Assembly: GCA_038496445.1 (NCBI GenBank)
Contig: JALMLS010000448.1
Location: forward strand, 1-64,000
DNA from: Trichosphaerium sp. ATCC 40318
Lineage: Eukaryota; Discosea; Flabellinia; Trichosidae
Length of the DNA: 64,000 nt
Direction of reading: 5' to 3'
Made by a program: the position numbers and the translations under genes. Of the stretch, positions 46,047-59,379 are shown piece by piece. The stretch's first letter is position 1. Every line of letters begins with the position of its first letter. The notes beneath the pieces are model-generated. The model was not told where the DNA came from. It saw nothing but the letters and a program-made list of their open reading frames with translations, and searched no databases.

Positions 46047-46642
46047 TTAGGTGTATTGTGGTGTTCACTTCTTAATTGTCAAAAAAGGTGTACTACAATT
46101 GACCATAACGGCTTTAAGAATAACTTCCTTTTTAGCAAACAAGTTTTTGCAACTCAGTAAAACAATTAACGGTTTGTATGCTGGTATCAGATTTACAAAA
46201 TATCATGTCAAAAGTGCTCCATATTCACTTAAGGTAGTTCCACCAAAAAGGCCGCAAATTGAGCGAGTTTTCGCTGTGGGTTGCACCACAGTCTATACTG
46301 TGAATATAAAGACTAATCACAGACTAACAAGCAACACATCAGCCTCGGCGATGGTCATAAATTGCTGTTGGACATGTTTTAACTACACAAATTGACCAAC
46401 TGAACACTGTTATAAACTTGGCTAGTAGCATCATACAAGGCGCTAGTGAATACATTTCTCCACGTCGCTAGATCTCTAGCAAACGGTAGAGTTGCCACAA
46501 CGAGCGCTTCATTCCAAAAACAAGTCTGACACTCGTAGTTTACTGAATCATCCAACAAGGTGCGCACAGTGCCCTACTACTGTTGAACTAGCGCTTAAAT
46601 TTGGTTAAAAGTACTCATCTCGTAACGACGCGAAGGTTACTG
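46047..46642. promoter_or_regulatory. Divergent intergenic region
   Basis: About 600 bases between divergent starts of the cyclodeaminase and F-box/MORN_2 genes, so both promoters lie here. An open frame at 46051-46395 begins without ATG and shows no domain; I treat it as chance. Confidence 0.45.
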
Positions 46643-47913
46643 ATGGTAACGCTACTGGACTTACCTACAGAGGTTCTGTTGGATATTATGGATTTATCTC
46701 CAGAAGTATACATCAAATGGCCTGTTTTATCCAAAAAAGCAGCAACATCAACGCGATTTAATGCATACCTTGAAAAAAACGGTAAATGGAAACAATATCA
46801 TTTTAAAAAAAATAACGAAAAAGTTAAAACACGTGCTCAACAATATTGGCTAAACGGAAAAAGGTAATCAATATCGTTTTTCTTTTGAAAAGAATTCCTG
46901 TTTGTATTTTTGTCTCCCTATGTCACGTGACAACTCATTTTCTTTTTAGACATGGCGCGTATAAACGATGGTATGATAACGGTAATGTTGAACTTGACCA
47001 TACCTACGTTGATGGAAAACAAGAAGGAAAGCAAACAAGTTTTAGAGAGAATGGTAACACCCACTCGTACTGTTTCTATAAAGATGGTAAGCAACATGGT
47101 GAGTCAAAGGAGTGGTATGTCAACGGGCAAATTTGTGATGTTTGTCACTACAAGGATGGAAAGAGAAACGGAGAGAATAAACACTGGTACAAGGACGGTA
47201 ATCTACGTTTCTGTGATAACTATGAGGATGGTTATAAGGAAGGTGAAGGTAAGGACTGGTATCAGAGTGGCGGCATACGCCATCATAGAGTATTTAAGAG
47301 TGGTGTAAAAATAGAACATACTTCTTGGCATGAGAATGGACAAAAAAGATTTCATCGTGTTTTGAATCAAAGTCGTGAAGGTTTGTACACTCAATGGTTT
47401 GCTAGTGGACAACAGAGTGTTCTATATAATACAAAGAATGGATTGAAAGAAGGTGAGACTAGAACATGGTATAGTAATGGTGTACTAAGGACACAAATAT
47501 TTTATAAAAAAGGAAGAAAAAACGGTGGATATAGGAAATGGTTTGCTAATACTCGTCTTCATATTCTTTGCTCTTTTAAGGATGGAAAAGAGTATGGTGA
47601 GTATAAGAAATGGTTTGAAGATGGTAGAATAGAAGTGGAGTGTTTTTATAATAAATCAGGAAAAATACATGGTCTTTATAAGAGGTACTTTGAGGATGGA
47701 AAGTTGAAGATAAAATGTTCATATCAGAATGGAAAAGTTCTTTCGTTTAAAGAATGGCAGATTGATGGTTCGTTGTGTGATGATAGTAACGGAAAAGCAC
47801 ATGATAATTTTATAGCAAATAGTAATAATCATCAAATTGATAGTGATACAGAAGTTGAAATGATGTCAGAAAGTCAATCGGAAAGTCAAAAAAACAATTG
47901 TGTAATTTCTTAA
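46643..47913 (+). CDS. F-box protein with MORN_2 repeats, copy 2
   Basis: Two exons, 46643-46863 and 46950-47913, joined at GKR|HGAYKRWYDNG. The N-terminus MVTLLDLPTEVLLDIMDLSP is an F-box, followed by EVYIKWPVLSKKAA, shared with the protein at 3477-4184. About twelve MORN_2-type repeats follow with the G-x-x-K-x-W-Y-x-N/D-G pattern, for example SKEWYVNGQICDVCHYKDGK. A Ser/Asn/acid-rich tail ends QKNNCVIS; the last four residues, CVIS, could be a CaaX prenylation box. The intron carries a CACGTG motif. Likely an SCF adaptor or a scaffold protein. Confidence 0.85.
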
Positions 47914-48060
47914 TTAAACGCTTTAAAATTGTAACTCTATCAATTGTTCATGTCTTATTCAAGCGCAACAATACAGTAAAATACTTTTACTTACGTCTAC
48001 GTATAAATATAGGAACAAAGAGAAGAAGAGGATTGAAATTTTTTATTGTTTGAAAAAAAA

Positions 48061-50836
48061 TTAAAAAGAAATAGAACCTTTCCTAAAATCGGTTCTACCA
48101 ATCTTGGCGTTAATAACAACAGATTTACCAGTTTTGTAAATCTCACGTGCTTCTTTGATAACGCGGTCAATATCCTCTTCTTTATCGAGGTACAAACCTG
48201 TTTTGAAGAAAAGTCAGTAAAAGAAATCAACAATACACGAAAAAAAAGCATCTTTTTTTACCTGCAGCGCCAAGACCTTCAGCTATTTTATGGTAGTCAG
48301 TAAACTCCAACATACATCCAACATCGTCCTTTAAAATAACAACTTGATCCCTAAACAAGCTCAATGAGCAACAACAAGAGGAGCATGTCAGAATTAGAAA
48401 AAGTTTCAGTACCTATGAATTTGACTCCAACATGCGTCATTACCAATCAAGAGTATCACCGGGATATTATGGCGTCTAGCTGTATCTAGTTCGATCAAAC
48501 TACACAATAATTAAGATGGGAAAACACGCAAGGAGCGCCGCAACGAACAAAAAATTAAATGTTATTTCTCACCTCATTCCACAAGCACCATCACCGAAGA
48601 TGATCCAAACTTCTGTCTCTGGTTTGGCCATTTTTGCGCCGATTGCAAAACCCATACCAACACCAAGAGTACCAAAAGGACCAGGGTCAAGCCAACGTAA
48701 AGGAGCTCTAAAAATAAATTGTCAGGCAATAGAAGCTTTAGTACAAACTTTACCTTGGCTTTACAATGTACGACGCAGTTGCCACAAAATCACCTCCATC
48801 AGCGACGAGAAGTGCATTAGGACCTAGTAGGTTCTCCAATCGATGGCATAGTTTAAGAGGATTCACACCAGGCACTTTTTGTGAAGTTAATCCCTAATAA
48901 AGGTAAGTGACATTATACCATTTTGAATTTTGTTTTTTGACGTACTAAGATTTGTTTATCTCTAGCATCATTTCTTGTCTTTAAGATTGTATGCCAATCT
49001 TCCCATTGTGATCTCTTATCCTAAATACGCTATTAAAAAGCTGTACTTCTCCCATACATTCTCAGCAAACCAAAAAACGCCAAAAAGTTCAAAAACCAAA
49101 AACTTACTTGTGGCACGAATTTTCCGAGTTCGATCAAGAAGTCAGCAGGGTCGGCAAGTACAGGTAAGCTTGGAGTGCGATTCTTGTACAAGTCTACTTT
49201 ATCGCGGTTTACAGAAATAAGGAATCCTTTGCTGTTGATAGTGAAACCGTATCCTAATCTAAAATCTAGAGGTACGCCAGCAAGAATACAAACATCAGTT
49301 TCACGAAGCGCTAGTGTACGCTTGTGACGCATCTGAAGTTCACTAGATGTTCCCAACAGACCACGAGCCATACCAGACAGGAAAGTAGGTATACCCATTT
49401 TATCTACGGCACGACGTAGTTCTTCCTTTTGAATATTTTTAGAATGTTGTTTTTTTGGGAAATTATTAAAAGAAACAGAAGTACGTACTGCTTTCTCTGC
49501 GCTTAGCAAACTTTGACTTCCGACAATGAGTACAGGTTTTTTTGCGCCTTTAATCTTTTGGAGTGCAGTTTGTAGTTGAGATTTAGAAAAGGTTGGAATA
49601 GAAGGTTTTCTTGGCGCGTGAAAGCAAAAATCTATCAAAGAAATTTACAAAGTCAGAAATGAGGGTGAGGTATAAAGTATGCACTAAAATCACATGTGTG
49701 CGTACCTTTTTCCATGCCTGAAAATACTCTAGCAATATGTCTATCTATGTACCATCTTGTAATAGCAGCAGCCCACGAGGTGCCCTTTGGCTTTTGATTC
49801 TCCATTTCTTTTACAAGTGTTTTTTTACAGTATAAAAAGTCGAAAGGAATCTCAACAAATACTGGTCCAGGGACGCCAGATTGAGCCTCATAAAAAGCTC
49901 TGTAATTTAATAAATAAGCAAAATACTCATACAAATGCCACATTTCTATAACGAGGAAAAAAGGAGCGATCAAATAGCAAAAAACGTGAAAAGTTCCCAA
50001 CTAAAAAGAAGAAAGAAATTTCTTCAATAAAATGGTAACAACGAAGCCTACCTCTCCATAGTGGGAATGATTTCTCTTACAGTGTTAACATGTGCTTGCC
50101 ATTTAACATGAGGATCAAAAAGAGCTTGTTGATCAATATCCTAAAATCACGTGAGCGCCTTGGAGCTCTAAAAGAGCGAAGATTGGCTTTTTAGAGCTTC
50201 CGTACTTGTAGAGATCCCTTGCCTTTTAACAAGTCTGTAGTGGCGCCGCCGATAATTAATAGTGGTTTTTTAGCCATCTGAGCGTTTTTCACGGCAGTTA
50301 CTGTAGAAATACCAGTGTGAGATGAAATTTTCGGAAAGTCTCGTACTCGTGTTAGTAAGTCCAGGACCAGCCTATGGCTGCGTAAGAATTCAGTATTGAT
50401 GGGTTTTAAAACGTACCGTTACAATTGCGACACCAACCGTATCGGTCATTCTTAATTGGCGGTTAAAACGTTATAGAGAACCATTGATATACCTGGAAAC
50501 GGCGTCTGCGGCAAACGCAGCGTTTACTTCGTGTCGTACATCAATTACTTTTATACCATTTTGTTTACAACCTACAACTATAGGAGATATGTGTCCACCA
50601 CATAAAATGAATATTTGCCTGACGCGAAATTAAATTTTTGACGAGTGTCACTAAAACGTACCGAACTTGATGGTGTTTGATCACTTTAGACACCAGAACA
50701 CCAGGGTGGAAAAACTCATCTATTTTAATGGTTTCAACCACTTTTTGGCTTGTTTTAGATAGCTGGTACGCTGAGTAACCTACTGCGAGTCCAGCAGCTA
50801 CAGCAATACCGGTAGACACGGCGGGGTGCAAGCTCA
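48061..50836 (-). CDS. ILVBL: ILVBL/HACL2-like thiamine-diphosphate enzyme (2-hydroxyacyl-CoA lyase type)
   Basis: Starts at ATG 50836 with a single N-terminal membrane segment ([20 protein letters not shown]), as in the ER-anchored human ILVBL. Then [70 protein letters not shown], then [19 protein letters not shown]. The ThDP-binding end is [56 protein letters not shown] and [13 protein letters not shown]. Catalytic Glu is in RHEVNAAF. Family members cleave 2-hydroxyacyl-CoA in fatty acid and sphingoid-base breakdown. It is not acetolactate synthase proper: the RHE and GDG surroundings fit ILVBL much better. About fourteen exons. Confidence 0.92.
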
Positions 50837-51060
50837 TTATGTTTTAGTGATTCAAATGTCAAAATTGAACGGCTTAATTCAGACCGTAATTGACCTTATT
50901 AAGAGACGTCTCGATTGACAAATGCAATTGATTGTGTTCATGGATAGCTCAGAGTGAATAGTAGCGCTCTTGGTTTGATTGGATTAAGTTATCGCAGAGT
51001 AGGAATTGTTTACTTTGTTTGATGATGATTGTAATTTAGTCGGTTCGAAAAAGCACAGTC

Positions 51061-52120
51061 ACAGCATCCTATGAGTGATCGCATGTATACTGCCAGTAAG
51101 TGACGAAAGTCAAACTCTTATTACATTAATCAAAGGTATAGCGGCTAAGAGAGGAGACAAAGTATTAGAGAAGTTCAACGTTTCTTCAGAGCTTGTAGAG
51201 CAAGTAGAAGTTTTAAAAACACAGCTTGAACTTGACGGGAACAAACAAGATAAGACTGTAATTCTACAACTTGGCCACGACGTCACGCTTAATGGTGTTA
51301 AACGTATGAAATATATGACACTGTGAGTACTAACCGAAGTAGGTGCTCTCAGAGATCTCCAAGATCTCAACATGAGATTGAAAATTCAGTAGAAAGCTAA
51401 AAGAAGCTGCTTCTGCTGCCGACTGGATGGGTTGCCAAGTATGCCCTACTGTTCCTACGAAACTGACGTTATACAGGCTCTTTATGAACGTTACGTTCTT
51501 CAACTCGCTTTATGCAGTACCGATTACGAAAAGGTTTTAGAGGAAAATGGAATGAAACAACATTTTTAAAGCTTCCTGTAGACACGATTTCGAACAAGCG
51601 TGCAATTGGAGCAGCTAGTTTGTTAATTGCGAAAAACGCAAAATTCACTTGGTAGCGTTAACGCCAGCAATAGAAATTGCTTTTGGGTATTTTCTTAAAG
51701 AGCAGACCCGTCGTTAAATCTTATGGCAACCTTGAAAGTGCACTATCGACAAAAGAGAGCGTAGATATTACCTTAAGCACATCTCAGGAAGGTCAATGCA
51801 TCAAGCTATATTGAATGTAACACAGTACGTAAGACTTACGTTAGAACTGCTAACGATACAACAGGAAACTACATGCCCCAGCAGCCAGGGTAGTTCAGCA
51901 TGCACTGGATCATGCAATCCCGTTTGAACCTTCACAAGATGTGATTAAGGTTATGAAACTGCAAGTAGATTTACATACAGAAGAAGATAGATAAGCTCTT
52001 GTACACTCACGATCATTTGTAAACTTCGCTAACGTTTCTCAAGATACACTTTTTGTTGCTAAGAAAGGAAAACTGAGAGCATTCTAAAAGAGCTAGCTAA
52101 CATTGTTTTCGGCAGCGAAT
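51061..52120 (+). pseudogene. Decayed protein-coding gene, identity unknown
   Basis: Protein-like stretches in shifting frames are interrupted by stops with no splice sites to join them. Examples are SDESQTLITLIKGIAAKRGD with KVLEKFNVSSELVEQVEVLK (51102-51320), a shift into VGALRDLQDLNMRLKIQ, KLKEAASAADWMGCQVCPTV (near 51400), ISNKRAIGAASLLIAKNAKF (near 51590) and ARVVQHALDHAIPFEPSQDV (near 51890). These read like one former gene with several frameshifts, but I do not recognise the family. A fast-diverged gene with many tiny introns is the alternative. Confidence 0.4.
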
Positions 52121-52663
52121 GCAGAGTACACTGTGTACCAAAGACTGCAGAGCTTCTATTAGAGTTGGGCATCAAGTACACAAGACATTAGCTATATGGG
52201 GACGTTACAATAAAATATGTTACTTGATGTTATGTATTACCTTTGCTACCTCACTAGGTCCGTTTTATCATCAACCTAACAAGAGTAAATCAAGTAACAA
52301 TTCTCATAAATGCTCTTATAGCAACCTGAAATAATCGCAATGTTAAGCTACTTTTCAAAAGCTCCAGATTTGAGGCAAGCACTGATTTTCTTCTCCTAAT
52401 CACAAGTACTCCATAAGGATAAATCAAAAACATTGCTTGTGTACTCTGGTGGGGTTACCTACGCCTGTAAACCATCTCGAAAAACTAGTTAACAAAAATA
52501 GTGTTATTTCGAGGTCAAACTAATGACACAAATCACCGAAACAACTACTTACTTAACAGCAACAATAGCGAATCTCCGTATCGTTCTTTTGTACAGGTTT
52601 TGTTCTGAACGTTTCCAGCCAACGGATTGCAGGCTCTGGTAATTAAATTATAAGCTGTTTTGG
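52121..52663. other. Intergenic region
   Basis: About 540 bases with no supported gene; should include the promoter of the large receptor gene. An open stretch at 52119-52334 shows no domain. Confidence 0.4.
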
Positions 52664-55600
52664 ATGCGTAAGCTGTATTTAGCACTCTCATTTGCATCAC
52701 GGCTAATTAAACTGTTTTTTAGAGCTTTTTATTTTATTTACACTTTTGGTAAGCGTAATATCTTGTATTCGCATAGACACAGCGGAATTTTCTCTCACTA
52801 GAGTTAATATTGCCAGTACGAATTTATCGGCACTTTACATCCTCATAAACGCTTGTAGCTGAAGATCTTTCAGCAGTGGTGGCTGTGTTTAACTTTGACG
52901 AGCCTGCATTCGTCAAAACAGGGTAATTTATTCCAAACTAGTGTATTTTCGTGGTTTAACATGAGTTGTACCAAGGGTTCGTTGTAACGGTAAAACAGCA
53001 CCTCAATTCATCGAAGGAACTTTTTCTGCTGCCGACAATGCATCAATAATTGATCAAACTGGGAGTACGTCTAGCTCAAACCTACGTTGTCCAGATAGTC
53101 TCAATGGCGGTCTATAGGGCCTTCACTGGATGATATACCTACAACGTATCATAACATTGGTTCTATTACCCGTACAGGACCAAAGGATATCAGTTTAAAA
53201 CCATTCGAAAAGCATGTGTTAGTTGTAAAAGTGTCAAATCCAAAAGAAGCATTTTACAACTTGCTTATCACAACAAAGGGTGGTGGCGGTTCAACTACTA
53301 TCAAAGTCGCAAAAGGTACGCTCAATGCAAGTATAGGCATTATGATGCTGTTGTTAACAAGGGTGACTAATCGCGGTTTAGATTTGACAAACCCATTCAC
53401 TGCACATAATTTATTTTATGATCACGTGGAAGTTTGCGGTCCGCTAATGCAAGTATACCTGTTAACGAACATTCAACTTATCTTTATAGAAATCAAGCAA
53501 AGCCTGTAACAGAATGGGATGGTATCCTTACGGCTGTGTTAGTCACTCAGGAATTCTCATGGAATGTCACAATTCAAATAAGTAATACATTTTCCAAAAA
53601 AAAAAAGATTTATTTTATGTCTAGGAGGTGACGAACTAGTGCCACTGAAGGATTATTGGAGTGGCGGACATATAAATATAGAGTGTGAAAATGGTTTATC
53701 ATTTTCTAGGCATGTACAAGTAGCTCGTATCTTGTTTATTGACAAAGAAAGCAGATCTTGTTCAACAGGGACACCAGGTGTCGGATGTTACCCACTCCCA
53801 CCAACATCAGATCCTCTCTTCTCTCAGGGTGACTTTGAGTTATCTTTGCCAATAGAAAATTCAAAGCGTTACGCTGTTGAGCTCCTAACGGATTTTGGTG
53901 TTGAGTTCGTAGCAGGAATGGTAAGGTTTGATTTTCTTGAACTGTTAGCTAAAACAGTTTACTAGAAACAATTTTATAGAGCTTTCCCTATGGCTATAGC
54001 AGACCCTACATGTAATTATTCCTTACCGTTCTTATATGATAAAAACGGGGAAATGCTTAGTGGTTCTGTGCAGTATGAAGAAGCTGAACCTGATTGTGAT
54101 TATGAATCATATCAAGAAATACTAACTAGCACGTGACACAATTATTTCAAATTTAATAACGTTATCAATAGAGATAATAGACCTCTTATCTTCGACACCA
54201 ACTGAAATTAGGCCAAACTCTCTTAGAAGGACGTCAGTAGATGATCAGGTTTGTCAGCGAGAAACTTTTTTTGCCTTTTCTTATGTTTTCATAGATTCTA
54301 GCGCTTACTTCGTCATCACCATATCAAACTTGTCAGCATTATACAAACACGCAGCTATTAGTGTTATCAGAAGTAGAACCAAAGATAGAGCTTACAAACA
54401 CGTACACAAACAAAACAAGTTCTTACAAAACTAACTTTTGTTTTGTAAGGTGCCCGTTGTCTTTAAATGAAGAAGACTTTGCAAACGATCCATGTTGTAA
54501 TACTGAGTATGTGTATTTTATTCTAATGTATTATGTTCAGTTATGTCTTATGCATGTTAGATTACAAACCACACAGTGCTGTTATCCACGTAATATTTCG
54601 TTCACAGAAATAAAATATGAACCAGCCTCATTGTTTGACATTGAGAAACAATGTCTGGCGCCAGCTTGTGTACAAGTAAGTTTAGTTGCTTTAATAATAT
54701 GCTTATGATATAATTCGCTGTAAAGGGTACATTAAAGACATACAGTGATTACATAAACGATGACAGTGAGTGCGATAAAGCAGCATCAAATGTACTTGCT
54801 TAAAAGTCTGTTTTATCATGATAAACTAAAAGGAAATTATAGGCACTCGCTGATCCTGTCTTAATAGCACCTATACCCACCGAAATATGTATACCACAAG
54901 TATTCAGAACTACATGTGACAATAATTTACAATGCCAGGTACAAGTTCTGGCAGAAGATTGTTCTTGGCTGATATTTTTGTAGTTTTCTCCTGATTATGC
55001 TGTTATATCCGCTGCAATCTGTTCCCTTCCACTAATTCTTGCATCATACCATGCCAAGACAATTCAACCTGTGCTACATATTGCACTCCCCAGAACGTGT
55101 GCAAGCTATTTTATGCTGACATACAAAACAATGAATTTGACGAAGGGCTCATGTACTACAAGGAGGTAATTAACGATAAAGTGTTTGGAACGTATCTATT
55201 TATACCATTGAATAGTGCCTGGCGAGAGCGGTTATACCATACTTACTTGACATTGCTCTTGAAGACGATGAAATAACTTCAGAAAGTGTTGTGGATGCGC
55301 TTTATTCAGATGATCGTGAAGCAATATTGAACATTTCAAGGTCTTATATTGAAGGCCATGCAATAAATAGTACTAAAAGAATTTTTTCCTCCGTTGGATT
55401 ACCACGAGTGATTACTAACATTAGCTCACATTTAGATTGCTCTATTTCTATTTATGGTGTCAACGTGTCTGAATCGGTGTGCAATAATTTTTCAACATGT
55501 ACAGCTGGGAACGTAGAATGTGCTCAAAGCCCCGAATTTTGTAGTGATCCAGGTACGAGTGATGAAAATGTTGTATAGTTGTTTTTAACTAAATTGGTTT

Positions 55601-58600
55601 TAAAGCGTATTGTATGGATCCTCTTTACACTACAGCTAACGCTACTGGTCGATTCTCTTGCCAAATCTGCGATATTGCACCTCAAAAATTGGTTGACCCT
55701 GCATGTGTTACTATTTCATCACCTACAGGTTGTCACTTGTTGAACTCGCGGCGCTCAGAAGGTAAGCAAAAAGTCTAGTACGAAATGGACTTACAATGAT
55801 TAAGGTTTGAACGAATTGTGTACACAGCGAGGAGGTAGTTGGAATCCAATAATGCCATATGGACTAGGATCATGTTTTCTGCAAATTGGAAGAGAAGGTA
55901 AACTAATTCTACTTGTCGATATATCACGTGACTAATGGTACCTTTTTTTTCCTTAGAATGTTTACCTCCAGATTATTGTTCAGAAATGGATCGCATTGGT
56001 AATGTTGAATTGCTTTGTAGTACGTCTAAAGAGCTTCTATCGAAAAATAGAGTTGTGATTTAAATACAAACTAGATAGTTACTGCTACATTATAAATGCT
56101 ACGGAACAGTTTTGTACAGATAACAGATATAGCTGGTACGGTTGTCATTAGGACTAACATTGAAGTGTAATACTTGACTGTAGGCATGTGTGGAATATAA
56201 ATGGAACTGAGTATAGTAATTGCAGAGTTGACAATGCTACCTTTGAACAATGTGATCGTATTCCAAGTGCTTCATATTGGTATGGAGATTTTACTTACTT
56301 AGCTGTAATTACTAAGTTTTGTTTGTAGGGAAGGGCGTTTCTTTATTGAAGATGATTTCATAGATGAAGCTACATGTAGTACTGGTGTTTGTTTGAGTAA
56401 TACTTTTGGAGGCAGAATACAGGGGCTAGTAACTGAAGTACTATAGCGTTATTTGTATTTTAACTAACTTATTACTAAAAGGCGGATTGTGTTGGTAGTA
56501 ATGAAACTCTAGGCAGTTGTGATATATGCAACACTTGCACTAATAGGACGCAGTGCGAAAGCGTTGGTAAGGTGATGACTCTGATGTTATCTCTAATCCT
56601 GGGGATTTAGGTCGTTGCTTGTACAGTAGTTCTTACGACAGTGTATCTGTGTGCGTCTAATCTCTTGCAATTTGGCGAGTTATATCTTATTTTATTTGTA
56701 TAGAGACACTGGCCTTTGTGTGTTTAATATTCAGGATCCATTTAGCGAAGCATGTCCTAGTGAATTAGTTTCTTATGATTGGCATCCTCAAGGATGTGCT
56801 ACTACTGTTTGGAATGAAACAACATGTCTTAGTCTTAATGGGTACATCAACCTATTGAATGTAATTGCTTACTCATTTTCTAAGCACGTGGAATCCTCCT
56901 ATTACAACAGAATCTGCTTGTATTTCTGCATCCACAGAACTATGTTATGACTTTAACGTACTTCGTTATTCTTTTCTTTGGCTGCATTAACAACATTATT
57001 AGTTACAATTTTTTCCGCGCCTCAGTTCTCTCAAAAATAATTCAGAGTGTTTTAAATGCAACAGAACAAGTTACGAATTTCGCAACTGGGTAGCTGTGCG
57101 TTAGTAAATTACATCTTTATGGAGTTATCTTACCTGATTAAAAGGGTACTTGGACAGCAGAAGCCCAATGGTATCCTATACGTTGGGCTGAAGCCAAAAT
57201 GAACCAAGTTGGTTCATGGGTTTCTATGCCAGATACGAATGAGCTAGAGAATATAACAAGGACAATAAAAGAAGCTCGCGTACGCCATATTTTTTTTAAT
57301 CACGTGATGCACTCACGTGCTCACGATATCAATAAGTAAACGTAGTACACCAAAACTTAAACACTCAACTTTTAGGAGCTACAAGTAAGTCTAGATGATT
57401 TGCTCTGTCGTGCAATTCAACCAACAAGAACATTTGATATAGTTTCATGTCTTTGTGGAACAAACAGATCATGTCCGTACACAAGTATTTAAATGCATAA
57501 CTAACTGTCTATCTAGCATCATGTATAAAAAACCCAGAACGTCAAGTTGTTGGTAGTCTTTTCGCTTGTGTTGGCTCGTTCAATCAAACTGTTTACCCAT
57601 TTGGAAGAATTGCAGCAGGTGTAAGTCACCTCCTTTTTATGACCGTTTTTAATACTCACGTGATAAACACCTAGAGTACTTTCGTACCAGGGAAGGGAGC
57701 GTGTATATCTGGACAAGTCTTTGCGCTTCAAGAAGCTTTTTTTCGCTTAAAGACAGTTAAGTCTTTAGCTTTCTTACCCATCACGGCAACACAACCCAAC
57801 CGTAATTCTTTTCGTTTTGTTAAGAATAGTAACGATGTTGCTGTTGGTGAAATACAAGGTAAAATATTTATATAAACGCACGTGATAACTAACTTTTACT
57901 GTTTTAAGGCGATGGAGCAATAGTTCTATCTCTTCTTTTTACTGGTTTGAAAGTTTGTTTCAATCTTCCAGAAACCCCTAGTAGTAGATTTCTACCCAAG
58001 CTAGATAGATTCGCTATAGCCACTACAAATAATCTCGGTGAATTAGAAGTTGTGAGCGGATTGGTGATAGAGGTAACAACAGATGAACGTAAAACAATGC
58101 ATTTATTTTTTTTTAATTTAGGGAACGACTGAGATATGTCACCCAATGGTTCCACATGTTGCCTATTTTCCTGTAGCTCTTTATACTGATTACCAAGACC
58201 GCTTGTATTGGGAGACATACACTACATCGAAAAAAGTAATGATAATACTGGCTTGTATTGCCTACGGAGTAGTTGTACGTTATTTCTAACACTTTGTACC
58301 TTTTAACGAATTACTGTTAGTGCGTAGCTGCTGCGTATCATGCAGTTTACTCTTTCATACATAAGAAAAAAAGGACCCGTACCTAACGCTACCAAGGATG
58401 GCACTGTTATCTGTGTCTTTGTACACATTTTGTACGCTTGCCTTTTTTTTTTTTGACTTTGTGTTTTTCTTACCTATTGCAGTACGCTTCTTTTTCTTCT
58501 TCTTGGCAACGTTTGGGATAGTATCGAACTTCCCTGAGATAGGCGTGTTATTTAGTGAGTTGCCTTCATATGTTTTATTCTTTGTATACTCTTTGATTAT

Positions 58601-59379
58601 ACTCAAATGGTACGATGAATCATTTCTCAATGCGAAGCAAAATTTTTTTTAACTGTAAACTACATAGGGTTGAGCTTGCACATTTTTCTTTAGATGCAAC
58701 GGGAGGAAAAAAACTAAGGCCAGCTGTACTCGGTATAAACGGGGCTGTTGTTGTATTTGGGCTGGTTTGCTGTATCGGGTTCTTCACAAAACCGGAAGAA
58801 GTAGAGTACGCACTTTCGCTAGAAAAGTTTTTTTTAACTCTAGAAAGGGAGGAAGCGTCTGATTGTAATCCTCTTGCCGATACACCTGGCACAAGCGCTC
58901 AAGAGATTATCATTATTATTTATAAGACACTGTACGCTTTAGCATCAGCTGTTCTTGCAGTTGGCGCTCTTGTTTATGGTAAAAAGATTGTTCGGTTTTT
59001 GAACAACGATTCAAAGTTAGCTGGAGGTGTAAGTCTGTTTGTTTGAAACGTTATTGTGTTTGTGACCGTTTTCACACTAGGTTAAAATGGACAGTGTTAA
59101 GAGATCTATACGTAACGCGATGATATTCACATACGTATGCGCTATAGCGCTTTTTTCACAGGCACGCACGTTTTTTTTATTGTGGATATTTCGGTCTAGT
59201 TAACTTTTTATTTCCATGGATAGGCTGTCTTGTTACTTATTAATGTTGGTTATCAATTACCTTTCTTTGTATCGGTTATAGCTGTTATGATACTTGACTT
59301 GATCCCTGCTGTTTTATTTATAAAACTGTTCGAGCACAAGTCTGTTTTACAACAGATAAAAGGAAGCAGCTCAAAATAA
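52664..59379 (+). CDS. Giant receptor: cysteine-rich ectodomain plus TOM1/THH1-like multi-pass end
   Basis: Thirty or more short exons over 6.7 kb. The start at 52664 (MRKLYLALSFA) looks like a signal peptide, though the first joins are uncertain. Ectodomain pieces that splice in frame include AEFSLTRVNIA to TEDLSAVVAVFNFDEPAFVK, then CNGKTAPQFIEGTFSAADNA. Many later exons carry paired Cys (CCNTE, CQICDIAP, CLPPDYCSEM, SCLCGTNRSC) and N-x-S/T sites, so it is probably a large glycosylated extracellular part. Near the end come MIILACIAYGVVCVAAAYHA, MALLSVSLYTF and FPEIGVLFSELPSYVLFFVY, then four more hydrophobic segments and a short tail. The FSELPSYVLFF region resembles the TOM1/TOM3/THH1 membrane family. 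Frame breaks by one base at seven A (58366-58372). Confidence 0.7.

Noticed and set aside
46051-46395. Open frame of about 114 codons upstream of the cyclodeaminase gene
   Set aside because: No ATG at its start, no domain, and it occupies the promoter gap between two divergent genes.
48061-50836. Call as biosynthetic acetolactate synthase
   Set aside because: The N-terminal membrane anchor and the motif surroundings match ILVBL/HACL2 rather than ILV2.
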